The notes beneath the pieces are model-generated. The model had not been told where the DNA came from and ran no database searches. It saw nothing but the letters and a program-made list of their open reading frames with translations. Positions 44,379-54,027 of a stretch of DNA of 64,000 bases are shown here, one piece after another (within the stretch, counting starts at the first letter, position 1; each line of letters begins with the position of its first letter). Source of the stretch: CAYLHF01 sp964383365. Lineage in GTDB: Bacteria; Bacteroidota; Rhodothermia; Rhodothermales; UBA10348. The stretch is taken from positions 1 to 64,000 of the forward strand of contig CAYLHF010000011.1 of NCBI GenBank assembly GCA_964383365.1. The letters are read 5' to 3'. Made by a program: the position numbers and the translations under genes.

Positions 44379-47300
44379 ACGTGGTAGAGATACACTCCGT
44401 AGGCGACGGTAAGACCGTCCTTACTCTCCAGATTCCAGTCCAGCGTCCCATCGAGCAGATCAGCCGCCGAAAGCCCCTGGTTCGAACCCTCATCGCGCCG
44501 TAACTCACGTACAAGACGGCCGGCGACCGTAAAAATCCGGACGGTCGCCTGAGGAGGAAGATTGATGAACTTGATCACACGGCCGCCCCGACCGGTACTG
44601 AATGGATTGAGCGACTCGAATGAATTCGTTGCGACATACGGGTTCGGAACGACCCGAATATTGTCGAGACCCGATGCTGCCGCTGCCTTATCAACCTGGG
44701 GCCCCCGAGCCGTGAATTCAAACTGGTCCGTGGACAGGAACGGTTTTCTGGTCACGATCTCGGCTACATCTCCCTCTTTCGGAAACACCCGATCGGAGAA
44801 GACAAAATTCAGACCGATCTGCCAGGTGATGAGTTTCGGACCGCCGTCGTCGCCCACTTTCGTTTCGTACAGAATCAACAGGTCGCTTTCACCGATATTT
44901 CCATCGGTACTCCAGGTGGCTGGTTCCGTAGATAACGGTGAGATAAAATCGTCTCCGGTCAGATCTCCGAATGCATAATCGACGGGTTGTTCACTTCCGT
45001 CGGGATTCACTCTGAATACCTGAACGTTGGTCGGCCGCGCGGGCAATGTCAGGTTGCGCGTAATCTGGAGCTCGATGGACTGTCCCTGGCTCGGACCCAC
45101 CACTTTCACGCGGTAATCCGACGGGTTGCGTAGGCCCTTGACAAAGCCTGTTGAATTGTACGGTTCCAGTGAAATGGGATAGATCGACTCGTCATTCCAT
45201 CCGGTTTTGACCGTATTCATGCCGATGAACTTGTCGGCGAAGAACATCAACTTGAATCCGAGGGGAATCCCGAATCGGTCGAACACCGGAAATTCGCGGC
45301 CCACTTTGAAATCGGTCGACCGTACGAGGACGGTATCGGCTTCATTGAGATCGATCAGTGAGAAATTCTTTGTCGTCAGTGTGTCGGGCCGGTTTCTCGC
45401 CCCAACAATCAACGTGTCCTCGAATATCACCTGGTACGTGTGACCATCCCGCACCGCCCTCGGATCGATGATCTCGAATCCGATCCGGCTCGACGTCGCA
45501 CCCTTTGTGCGTTCGAGGGCTTCAAGGTTCGCTCCGACGAATCCCGCAACCGACGGCGTCGCCTTTACTTCGACCACATTCGGACCGGTTGTGATGGTTC
45601 CATCGGCAGCACGCTGAATACGGATCGGCGTCTCCGTCGGAGGAATATTGTCGATGGCCGACCCGAAATCATACGCCGTGACAGCGTAGAAATAGCGGAT
45701 TCCGTTGGTTACTGTTGAGTCGATGAATGTGTGTGCCAGACCGGAATTATCCTCGCCCGGATCAACCCGGTTCGTGCCCAGATAGAACTTGACTCCATTC
45801 ACGTCGGTCGGGTGGAAGCCCTCGAATCCATCGACGAGATCGAACTGAGCAATCGGTTTACGCAACAGCGTATTACCGAATCCGTCCGTGATAACGAGTG
45901 GATCCAGAAAAGCGGCGTCGGTCGAGCGATAGATCCGGTATCCCTCAAAATCATTCGGGTTGCGGCCGATTCCGGCCAAAAACTGGTCGAAAGAATCTTC
46001 GGCATCCGAGTCCCAGTACAGCGTCACGCGGCCGTTGCCGGGGACGGCTGTGACGGTCGGAGTCACCGGGGCCTGCGCAAACTGATAGTCTTCGAGATAT
46101 GCGTCCAATGCAAAGTCTCGGGATTGAAGCGCATCGTCTTTTGTCTGCCCGAGAATAATGGCGAGGGAGATTCGTTCCGTCTGCCCCGACTTGAGCGGAA
46201 ACAGACTCGATGAAACGATCAGATCATTCTCACCCGGAGGCGGAACATCTTCATCGAACAAGCCGGGGATCATGAATGAACGAAACAGGAACCGATCCGA
46301 GTTAGAGTTCAGATTCAGGAAGAACGCAGGAATGATCTGGACGTTGGTAATACCAATCTGGTCTGACTCGGATATATCGGTAACATCGATATTTCGCTCG
46401 CCTGGAAAACCGGTTCCCGCTCCCGTCGTCGGCTGGTTGTCGCCGTCTCCGATATCACCATTGAAAGCAACTCCATCGAGTCCGGTATCATTGGAGAGTC
46501 GATTCCAGTCTCCGTCGTTGTCAATACCGTCCGAGCGCGATTCGTCTATCATTTCATCGATTCCTTCATCGATACCCTCGTCGACCGCTCCATCGTTGTC
46601 GTTGTCCACACCGTCGGCATAGGCCAGACCCAGATCTTCTTGACCAAGATCGTAGAGAACAATATCCGTACCGGGCACCCGGAATCGCTTGAACGCATCG
46701 GCCGAGGCCTGATCAATCATAGACTGGGAAACCGTGGGTGAGCCCGGTTCGCTCAGGAATGGATAATTGATCGTTGCTGATTCGGAGGATCGGTCGTTGT
46801 CGATCCCGTCCGAATACGGACTCCCGAGATCTCCTTCGTCCACCCCGACGAGATTCACGATGGGACGTCCGGACCGGGAGGTACTGATCGCGTCTGAACC
46901 TGGAGCCGGAGGCCACAGCCCGAAAGACCCGGCCGAGGCTGCAGCGATCATTTCCTGTGTGACGACGGGACCATCCATCTCGCCGTCCTGGTCGTTATCT
47001 ATATGATCGGCATAACCGACACCGGGGTTCTGAGCCTGCTCGCCCTGAAACGCAACATGGGTCCGATTCTCATCGATCAGACCGTTTCCATTATCGTCGA
47101 TACCATTCGTCGGATTCTCACCGATCAGAAACGATTCCGGTACCACGGGACTGCTGCACTCTCCGACAAATGGTGAACATTCGAATGCAGTGGACCCATC
47201 CGCGTCATTGTCGATTCTGTCGGTTGCATTCCCCGGGGTCTCAAGAAATGCGAACGAGGCAACACCCACCGGATCGGTCCCGAAAAATTCGTCGCCGATT

Positions 47301-48184
47301 CCGTCCTTGTCGGTCATAAACGCGACGTCTTCAACCAGATCAAAGAAGGGCACATCGTCTGAAGCATCCCCCCCGACGAGGTCAGCCAGCCACATCGACA
47401 TACCTACCCGGTTGATTTCTGACGTTCCGTCGTTCTTGACCCCGTGAATATGAAAGATTACGTCATCAATGAGGATCTGACTCCACGCCATGGATCGGAT
47501 CTCGGCAACCAGCCCCATTCCCTTTCTGCTCAGGTCTGTTGAATCGGGAAAATAATTCGAGAATCGATTGTACTGATCATCTCCGAGTTTGTAGAAAAAC
47601 TCCTGGTCGGCGTTGAATACGTTCTTTCCGAAGAATCCATTCCACGAATTCGCCCATCCCGGATCTACCGTGTCCGTGATCTTGTCCGGCCAGAAGGGTG
47701 GCCAGGATGACGCCTCGTCTGACTGCGCGATCCCGAAGGAAGCGCCGGCGGGATTGACATATCCCTTCACGGGCTCAAATGTCCAGGAAACGTTTTCGTC
47801 TACGGGATTACGTCTGAAATCCGGTACGTCGACTACCCAGAGCGAATCCCCGTTGACATCCTTTACTCGTCCACCAACCCAGAACTGAGTCAGGGCAACA
47901 TATCGCCGGCCCGTATTTTTTGGCCATTCGTACCAGAAATCCCCGGGACTCCCCGTCTGTGCCGTCTGCCCGTAGTTTGTGATCGATGCCCGTACGTTAT
48001 TTCCGTCGATATTGTCCCGTCTTCTCTCGAACTGGTCGACCCGTTCGTTACTGGGAATATGATTTCGATCAATCACACCCTGTGCCATGGCGGTAAGCGA
48101 CCAGACGGAACAGATTACTCCGACAAGAAACACGACGGCAGCACGATCGACGCAGACCGATCGTTTGAGTACGTGATTACTCAT
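44379..48184 (-). CDS. Very large secreted protein with Asp-rich calcium-type repeats, 3' end lost in gap
   Basis: At least 1268 residues of a surface or secreted protein of unknown function are encoded. A signal peptide is seen at the start (AAVVFLVGVICSVWSLTAMAQG). Residues about 330-640 hold many Asp-rich loops resembling thrombospondin type-3 repeats (IDNDADGS, IDDNGNGLIDE, IDNDQDGEMDG, VDNDNDGAVDEG, IDNDGDWN). Fibronectin-type strands follow (about 740-870, PVTPTVTAVPGNGRVTLYWDSD). Near the gap is a FlgD-like or T9SS-type Ig fold (VVPNPYVATNSFES to TVAYGVYLYH), so the missing end should be a sorting tail. ATG 48229 would add 15 residues; I chose 48184 for the signal. It starts 11-55 nt after the receptor stop, and stands where susD is usually found. 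Confidence 0.78.
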
Positions 48185-48239
48185 TTCGCATATGCACCCG
48201 CTCGGTGCTTTCAATTGTTCAATGTTCATTTGAACTCAA

Positions 48240-51098
48240 TTAAAATCTAAAATCGAGACCGACCTGAATTCTCCGGGGCTCCCTGTAATTCCCGGGACGA
48301 ACGAAAAAACCCGGATCAAACTGCCCGGTTCTGAGCTGATCCAGAGTCACGTCAGGTTCTCCGGTATCCGAAAACACGTTCGATACATTTCGTGTATCGA
48401 GCAGATTGAATACTTCGATGAATATCCGCGGCTGAATCGAACCCAGATTAAAATTTCGGTGCAGATTCAGATCGACTTCTATGGTCGAAGCCATCCGCCG
48501 TGAGTTCTGGGGAAATTCGGGTTGCACATCATTTCCAACGATGGCTGCACTGGCAAACGTTGGCGTATACGGAAAGCCGGCTTCCACCCGGAATCGGATA
48601 GAACCGCCCCATTTGTCTCCGCCCGTATAGACGGCTCCAGCAATCTTGTGTCTCTGATCCCAGTTCAGCGGGAGCAGGGCGAGTGTCGGCTGATTGTTAC
48701 CGAGACTGGCAAAGAATTCGTCCGCAGGATTCGAATTCGATCCCTCGACGACCTGGAAGGTATAGCTCAGGTCAAATCCGAAATGACGCTGGAACGCCTT
48801 CGAAATGCTCAGCGTCACGCCGCGCGTGTTCGCATAATCTCGGTTGGTGAAGACCACATAATTGATCCCGGGTAGGGCTGTCAGAATCGCCGTAGATGTC
48901 GACACCCAGCTTCTGACATCACGATAGTACCCGGTGATATCGAGGACCATGTCGCCAAATCCCTGCTTGAATCCGATCTCGTACATCGTTGTCTTCTGGG
49001 CATCCAGATCAGGATTGCCGAACGGTCCATACGACCCGGAAGCGGACGGAATTTTGAACCCGAAATTGTCCGAGAGGCGATCATTCGTCGGAATCTGAAA
49101 GAAGATCCCGTACGAAAAGTGTACCACTCCGGTCTCTGTGATCGGATAGGCTACTCCGAGCCGGGGAGACAACTGCGTCTTTGCGGTGGCATCCGTCCAC
49201 CAGTAATCCTCCCGCTCGGCCTGCGTAACTGGCGTGCCGTTCTTCTCCTCATCCGTCGAGATAACCCCATCTCCATCCAGGTCATGAAATCGGTTGATCT
49301 TCTTGAGTGGATTAAAAATGTTCGGATCGGTCGGATCGGCAGGTAGTTTCGCTCTCGAGTCAAAATAATCGAGTCGAAGTCCTGCATTCACGATGAAATT
49401 TTCAAACTCGATCTTGTCCTGCACATACGCACTGGCCGTGATCGGCGTAAAATTTTCAAAATGCGTAAACGATGATGATTTCGCATCTGGCACATCGGGT
49501 TGGAAGGGTACGACCTGTTGCCCCGTTTCGTCGATCGCCGGTACGAGACCAAATCCGGTCAGATCCAGATTATCTACTTTCACTTGAAAACCGGCCTTTA
49601 ACAGATGATTCCCACCGATCTGACTCGAAAGATCCCCTTTGACGAGATAGGAAGTGGTCGATCTGTTGAACCGCCCGAGGTCCGTTCCGCCCCGTGCGAA
49701 CCGACCGAATCCGGTAGGTACGCTCACGTATTCACCCGGCCGTATTGCAACCGAATCGGGCGGTAAAAGATTAAAATCGTTGTACCGGGAATCGTTCAGG
49801 TTCTTGAACAATCGACTCTTCGACTCCTGCAGGAAAGTGGCAACATTCAGCGTGTAAAACGTGTGTGAACTGACCAGATGGGTGAGCTTCAACTTCAGGT
49901 TGTATCCATTGTTGAAATTGCGTTGGCGGCCATCCGGACTCCACCGACGGAAAAAGTCGTAGTTACGACTCTGAGAAGACGACCCCTGTCCGAGCAGATT
50001 GACAATGATCTTGTTGCTGAGCCGATAGCGAAGATTTCCCTGCCAGGAAAATCGTTCAAAATTGTTCATCGGTACCAGCGCAGAGTCCGCCGCCGCGCCG
50101 TTTATGTCGAATAGATTCGCCCCGTACAGCCAGCCATCATTCGTGAAGTAGCGACCAAGACCAAAAAACGTCAGTCGATCACCGAATATCGGTCCTTCAA
50201 GAGCGATCTGTGTGTTGTAAAACTGGCTGGTGTTTGTGGGGAGATAGGAGTAAGGGTCTACATCGCGATACTGGATCCCGGCCTTCTTGAATCTGTCTGC
50301 ATTCTGTCCTCGCAGGTAGTCAGAACCTCCGTTACCGCCTACCGCGTACCCGCCGGTATACACCTGCACGGAGCCACCGAAGTGATCGCCTCTCCCCTCC
50401 TTCGTCACCACATTCACGATGCCGGACATGGCATTGCCGAACTCGGCGTTGAATGTTCCGGATATGACCTGAAGTTCTTCGATACCGTCGTTCTCAAGCT
50501 GTACGGCAACAGATCCATTGTAACTGTCAGTCACCGGCACACCGTCGACCATGAAGACGACTTCACTGCTCCGTCCACCCCTGATATGAATGGCACCGTT
50601 GCGGGTCGTGATTCCAGCCTGAACGTCGAGAACCTGTCCCAGCTCGGTCACAGGGAGACGTTCGAGCGTCTCCGATGTAACCCGGGCCTCAGAACTGGTT
50701 ACATCTTTCTTGACGAGGTTTCTCTCGGCAGTGACTACAATTTCCTCGCCTTGAATGACTTCCTCCGACAACGCAAAGTCGATGGTAACCGTCAAATCTA
50801 CGTTCACACGAACACCCTGCTTGCGTTGCGTGGTAAATCCAATAAATGACGCGATCACCGTGTACCTACCCGGCCGAACGCCAATGATTACATACTCCCC
50901 GTTCATATTGGAGGCCGTCCCCTGCGTCGTCCCCTCAATCAAAACGTTGACACCAGGCAGGGGCACACCAGCCTGATCCGTGACCGTACCGGATATCTTT
51001 CCTGCCTGCGCCGACGCATCGGAGTTCCACAGGGTTGCCCCCAGGATCAGGAGGAGAACAAATCGTCTCACGCCGCTATTTATTTCAGGATGAGGCAT
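48240..51098 (-). CDS. TonB-dependent receptor with carboxypeptidase-regulatory N-domain (SusC-like role)
   Basis: This 952-residue outer-membrane receptor probably imports maltodextrins using TonB energy. After a signal peptide (about 1-30, ending DASAQ) comes a CarboxypepD_reg-like domain (GKISGTVTDQAGVPLPGVNVLIEGT, about 33-110), a plug domain (about 135-240, LGQVLDVQAGITTRNGAIHIRGGRSSEV), and a 22-strand type barrel ending PRRIQVGLDFRF. The TonB-box area is around EGEEIVVTAERN-type sequence near residue 115. The ATG at 51098 is preferred over the TTG at 51104. Its 5' end overlaps the end of the PPIase gene by 14 nt, so translation is coupled. Confidence 0.93.
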   Translation of the reverse strand: MPHPEINSGVRRFVLLLILGATLWNSDASAQAGKISGTVTDQAGVPLPGVNVLIEGTTQGTASNMNGEYVIIGVRPGRYTVIASFIGFTTQRKQGVRVNVDLTVTIDFALSEEVIQGEEIVVTAERNLVKKDVTSSEARVTSETLERLPVTELGQVLDVQAGITTRNGAIHIRGGRSSEVVFMVDGVPVTDSYNGSVAVQLENDGIEELQVISGTFNAEFGNAMSGIVNVVTKEGRGDHFGGSVQVYTGGYAVGGNGGSDYLRGQNADRFKKAGIQYRDVDPYSYLPTNTSQFYNTQIALEGPIFGDRLTFFGLGRYFTNDGWLYGANLFDINGAAADSALVPMNNFERFSWQGNLRYRLSNKIIVNLLGQGSSSQSRNYDFFRRWSPDGRQRNFNNGYNLKLKLTHLVSSHTFYTLNVATFLQESKSRLFKNLNDSRYNDFNLLPPDSVAIRPGEYVSVPTGFGRFARGGTDLGRFNRSTTSYLVKGDLSSQIGGNHLLKAGFQVKVDNLDLTGFGLVPAIDETGQQVVPFQPDVPDAKSSSFTHFENFTPITASAYVQDKIEFENFIVNAGLRLDYFDSRAKLPADPTDPNIFNPLKKINRFHDLDGDGVISTDEEKNGTPVTQAEREDYWWTDATAKTQLSPRLGVAYPITETGVVHFSYGIFFQIPTNDRLSDNFGFKIPSASGSYGPFGNPDLDAQKTTMYEIGFKQGFGDMVLDITGYYRDVRSWVSTSTAILTALPGINYVVFTNRDYANTRGVTLSISKAFQRHFGFDLSYTFQVVEGSNSNPADEFFASLGNNQPTLALLPLNWDQRHKIAGAVYTGGDKWGGSIRFRVEAGFPYTPTFASAAIVGNDVQPEFPQNSRRMASTIEVDLNLHRNFNLGSIQPRIFIEVFNLLDTRNVSNVFSDTGEPDVTLDQLRTGQFDPGFFVRPGNYREPRRIQVGLDFRF

Positions 51099-52773
51099 GT
51101 GCAACTAACATCATTTTATCTACTGAATCGGTGAACAATTCCACCGTGTACCGATCACGTAAATCTGCTACGCGAGCCCTGAACAGTTCTTTTTCCCCGA
51201 GCTGCCGGACGAGTTTTTCGAGTCGACCACGGATATCGTCGAGCGACGGAATCCGTGCAGGATGATGCGCACCCAGCTTCAGGACTACCCAGTGACCATC
51301 CACCTCAAGTGGTCCGACAACCGATCCGGTCGGGGCATCGAACGCCCTGGTTCCGAGCACACCCAACTCCTCTCTCGTCAACAACCCCAGATATCCTTGT
51401 GTCCGAGAGGCACCCGGCCTGATGGACCATTTCGACGCCACGTTGGCAAAAGACTCCGTTTTCAGCGCAGACATCACCCGCTCCGCCTCATCCTGTGACG
51501 AAACCAGGATCTCATGAACTCCCGTACGTGCCGGAATAATGAATTCCTGCTTGAATTGCTGGTAGTAATACGAAAGTGTATCCGGACTGACGGGCATGGC
51601 GATGACATGACTCTCGTATGCCTGTGCGTATGTCCATTTTTCCAGTTCATGGGTGAGGGCGCGCTCAAAAGCATCCTCCTCTTCCATCCCCATCGTTCGA
51701 GCCTTTTCCGATAGAATCGACCGGACCAGGAGTCCGTCTATGAATGCCTTCAAATCTCTGAGCGAGTGGACGGCCGTTCTCTGTTCACTGGACGCCAGTC
51801 TGGCGGCATCCCGAAAGTGCTCGACGGTCCAGACCTGCCGGCCTCCAGAGACAGAATATGTCAGGAGAACCCGGCCAAGGAGATCATCGATCTGCCGTTC
51901 GTCATCCAGTAGACCATCGTTGAAAACCGATTCAAGTAAAGCCTCAAGTGTTTCACCCTCAAATTCGGGGGCCGCAGCTTCCAGTGTTTCGCTGAGAATT
52001 TTCCTTCGAATCTCCGCCTTCTGCCGATACCTAACGTACGTTTGGAGCCTGTCTCGTTTCGTCGCGAACTCGGCTCGAGTAAGCATCGACTTAACGCGCC
52101 GGTCTTCTACCTGGATAATCGAAAATCCATTCGACGTACGGACGGGGTGGGAGATATCACCATCGGAAAGCCCAAAAGCGGCATCTTCAAATGCAGGATC
52201 CATCTCATCAAAGGAGAAATAACCCAGATCCCCTCCCGACGATGATAGCTGTGGATCCTTAAACACTTCCCGTGCCAGATCCTGAAATGTTTCTCCCGTC
52301 TGAATACGATCATAGAGTCGGTCCGCCTCCTCCCGCGAACTAGCAATCAGATGGCGCGCACGAACTTCCGTATTGACCCGAACGAACATTTCCTCGAGAT
52401 TCCTTTCCGATACCGTCATCGTATCCAGAAACGTTCGCTGTATGTACAGATCAACCAGCAGTTTCTCGGCCGTCGTAACCTCGTGGTATTTATACCCGTC
52501 GGTCGATTCGATTCCCGCATCTCTGGCCTCCCTGATCAGCAGTTTCTGACTGACCAACCGGTTCAGGAACGCTCTCCGACGACCTGGCTCGTCCATCAGA
52601 CCACGCTGAAGGAGATACCCCGCGTATTCGCTTCTGAATTCACTCAGTCGAACAGGTTCTCCCTCCACTCGTGCAACCAACTGAGGGGCATCCGACACTC
52701 GACCGCATGATGCCAGCAGGGTCGCCAGACCCAATACCAAGATTCGACCCGGTATGTCGCGGATTGTAATCAC
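51085..52773 (-). CDS. Lipoprotein peptidyl-prolyl isomerase with two parvulin domains (SurA/PpiD-like)
   Basis: This periplasmic folding helper has 562 residues. It opens with a lipoprotein signal (LATLLASC, Cys23) and a SurA-type N-terminal helical domain (about 40-125). The first parvulin domain (about 138-235) has EVRARHLIASSREEADRLY and SSSGGDLGYFSFDEMDPAF. The second (about 410-505) is more diverged: VHEILVSSQDEAERVM and RTQGYLGLLTREELGVLG. Its GTG start overlaps the LacI stop (GTGA at 52770-52773) and its end overlaps the receptor start. Being locked between a regulator and an outer-membrane receptor, it probably serves barrel assembly for this locus. Confidence 0.9.
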   Translation of the reverse strand: MITIRDIPGRILVLGLATLLASCGRVSDAPQLVARVEGEPVRLSEFRSEYAGYLLQRGLMDEPGRRRAFLNRLVSQKLLIREARDAGIESTDGYKYHEVTTAEKLLVDLYIQRTFLDTMTVSERNLEEMFVRVNTEVRARHLIASSREEADRLYDRIQTGETFQDLAREVFKDPQLSSSGGDLGYFSFDEMDPAFEDAAFGLSDGDISHPVRTSNGFSIIQVEDRRVKSMLTRAEFATKRDRLQTYVRYRQKAEIRRKILSETLEAAAPEFEGETLEALLESVFNDGLLDDERQIDDLLGRVLLTYSVSGGRQVWTVEHFRDAARLASSEQRTAVHSLRDLKAFIDGLLVRSILSEKARTMGMEEEDAFERALTHELEKWTYAQAYESHVIAMPVSPDTLSYYYQQFKQEFIIPARTGVHEILVSSQDEAERVMSALKTESFANVASKWSIRPGASRTQGYLGLLTREELGVLGTRAFDAPTGSVVGPLEVDGHWVVLKLGAHHPARIPSLDDIRGRLEKLVRQLGEKELFRARVADLRDRYTVELFTDSVDKMMLVAHASS

Positions 52774-53822
52774 AGGCTCACCGACACTTCATCGATCAGC
52801 GACTCCTCATCGACCCTGGCATGTAGAGTCGTTCGACGCTTGATCAGTTTGGGCGAAAAGACCGTGTGGGACGTCGGTCGATCAGGATATTCAATTCTCG
52901 ACAACAGTTTTTCTATGGCTGCAGAGCCCATCTCATACATCGGCTGGCGAAGGGTGGAAAGCCCGATGTACTTACTGACCAGAATATCGTCAAACCCGAT
53001 AACGCGTACGTCATCCGGAACGTTCTGGCTCGAGAGTCTAAGTGCTCGAAGCACACCGAGAGCCTGAATATCAGACGTAACGAAGACACCGTCCGGTCGT
53101 TCACCACGTTTGAGAAGCGCCTGCATCGCTTTCTGCCCGGCCAGTTCATTAAACCCGTGGTCCGTCGCATCGGCTCCGACTACGATCAGATTCTCCGTTA
53201 CAAGCAATCCGGCGTCAGACATCGCGGACTCGTACCCTTCCCGCCTATGAACCGCCGGACGAGATTCCGGACTGGCCATAATCAATGCAACGTTTGTACA
53301 CCCTTCATTTACGAGATGGCGCGTTGCCAATTCACCACCGCGGCGATTGTCGATTGAAATGGAGTCAAAATCCGGATGGAATGAATCAACCAGGACGACC
53401 GGATGCCCAACTTTTGCAAGCTTTTCCGCCCGATCCTCATCAACGGGAGTCGAAAACAACAAAACACCTGCCGACTTACCCCGGTGAAGCGCTCGCTCCA
53501 GTTGCGTATCGACCTCATTCATTGTCCTGGCCGAATACACCAGCAGATCGAACTCACTTTCGGCCATCCTGTCCTGCAGTCCCCGCAGAACTTCAGCAAA
53601 AAACAGATTCGACAGCATCGGGATGACGGCGGAAACCGTATTCGATCGTCGCCTGGCGAGACTTCTCGCAGAAGCATGGGGCTGATATCCGATCTCCTCT
53701 GCTGTACGCAGCACGTTTTGACGCGTCGCATCCGAAACCCGCGGACTCTCATTAAATACACGAGAGACGGTAGCTATAGATACTCCTGCCCGGCGGGCGA
53801 TGTCGTAAATCGTTACGCTCAA
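52770..53822 (-). CDS. LacI-family transcriptional regulator of the starch locus
   Basis: This 350-residue regulator binds DNA as a dimer and senses a sugar. The N-terminal helix-turn-helix is VTIYDIARRAGVSIATVSRVFNE with the hinge helix YQPHASARSLARRRSNT. The periplasmic-binding-protein-like domain (about 60-345) has VILPVVDSFHPDFDSISIDN-type and VRVIGFDDILVSKYIGLSTLRQP segments. I chose the TTG at 53822 (MSVTIYDI): a longer frame starts at 53891, exactly on the TTGACA -35 box, and would contain the promoter and operator. It is probably a repressor of its own operon and of the alpha-glucan phosphorylase gene. Confidence 0.92.
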   Translation of the reverse strand: MSVTIYDIARRAGVSIATVSRVFNESPRVSDATRQNVLRTAEEIGYQPHASARSLARRRSNTVSAVIPMLSNLFFAEVLRGLQDRMAESEFDLLVYSARTMNEVDTQLERALHRGKSAGVLLFSTPVDEDRAEKLAKVGHPVVLVDSFHPDFDSISIDNRRGGELATRHLVNEGCTNVALIMASPESRPAVHRREGYESAMSDAGLLVTENLIVVGADATDHGFNELAGQKAMQALLKRGERPDGVFVTSDIQALGVLRALRLSSQNVPDDVRVIGFDDILVSKYIGLSTLRQPMYEMGSAAIEKLLSRIEYPDRPTSHTVFSPKLIKRRTTLHARVDEESLIDEVSVSL

Positions 53823-53836
53823 ATGAAGTCGAGTGG

Positions 53837-53850
53837 TGTAAGCGCTTACA
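53837..53850. promoter_or_regulatory. LacI-family operator (perfect palindrome) at the lacI promoter
   Basis: TGTAAGCGCTTACA is a perfect 14-bp palindrome with the central CG typical of LacI-family operators. It lies just downstream of the predicted transcription start and 14 nt before the lacI start codon, a position suited to autorepression. Confidence 0.85.
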
Positions 53851-53862
53851 TGGCGGGTCCCT

Positions 53863-53891
53863 ATTGTAGTGAATGCACCTATCCATGTCAA
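53863..53891 (-). promoter_or_regulatory. Sigma-70-type promoter of the lacI operon
   Basis: On the minus strand TTGACA (53891-53886) and TACAAT (53868-53863) are separated by exactly 17 nt. The start of transcription would be near 53856, just before the operator. The -35 match is perfect and the -10 match is five of six. Confidence 0.8.
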
Positions 53892-54027
53892 GACTAATCG
53901 ATCATGGATCGTACATTTTTTTCGCTTTCTGCCAATTGACTATTGACCCTACTGCAACGGATCCACGCGCCCAAGGGAGCAAGACGTCTCGTTACGGGTT
54001 CCACCAACCCACACGCATCCACATTCC

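Noticed and set aside
44379..48184. SusD-like lipoprotein
   Set aside because: No lipobox and no TPR-type helical sequence; the protein is beta-rich with Asp loops.
43376..48229. A single 1617-residue protein joining the Asp-repeat protein and a PorV barrel
   Set aside because: The frame only passes through 100 N; both sides show separate protein ends, so I split it into two partial genes.
53899..53911. CGATC-ATG-GATCG dyad upstream of the lacI promoter as another operator
   Set aside because: Different sequence from the LacI operators, short, and not repeated at another promoter in the window.
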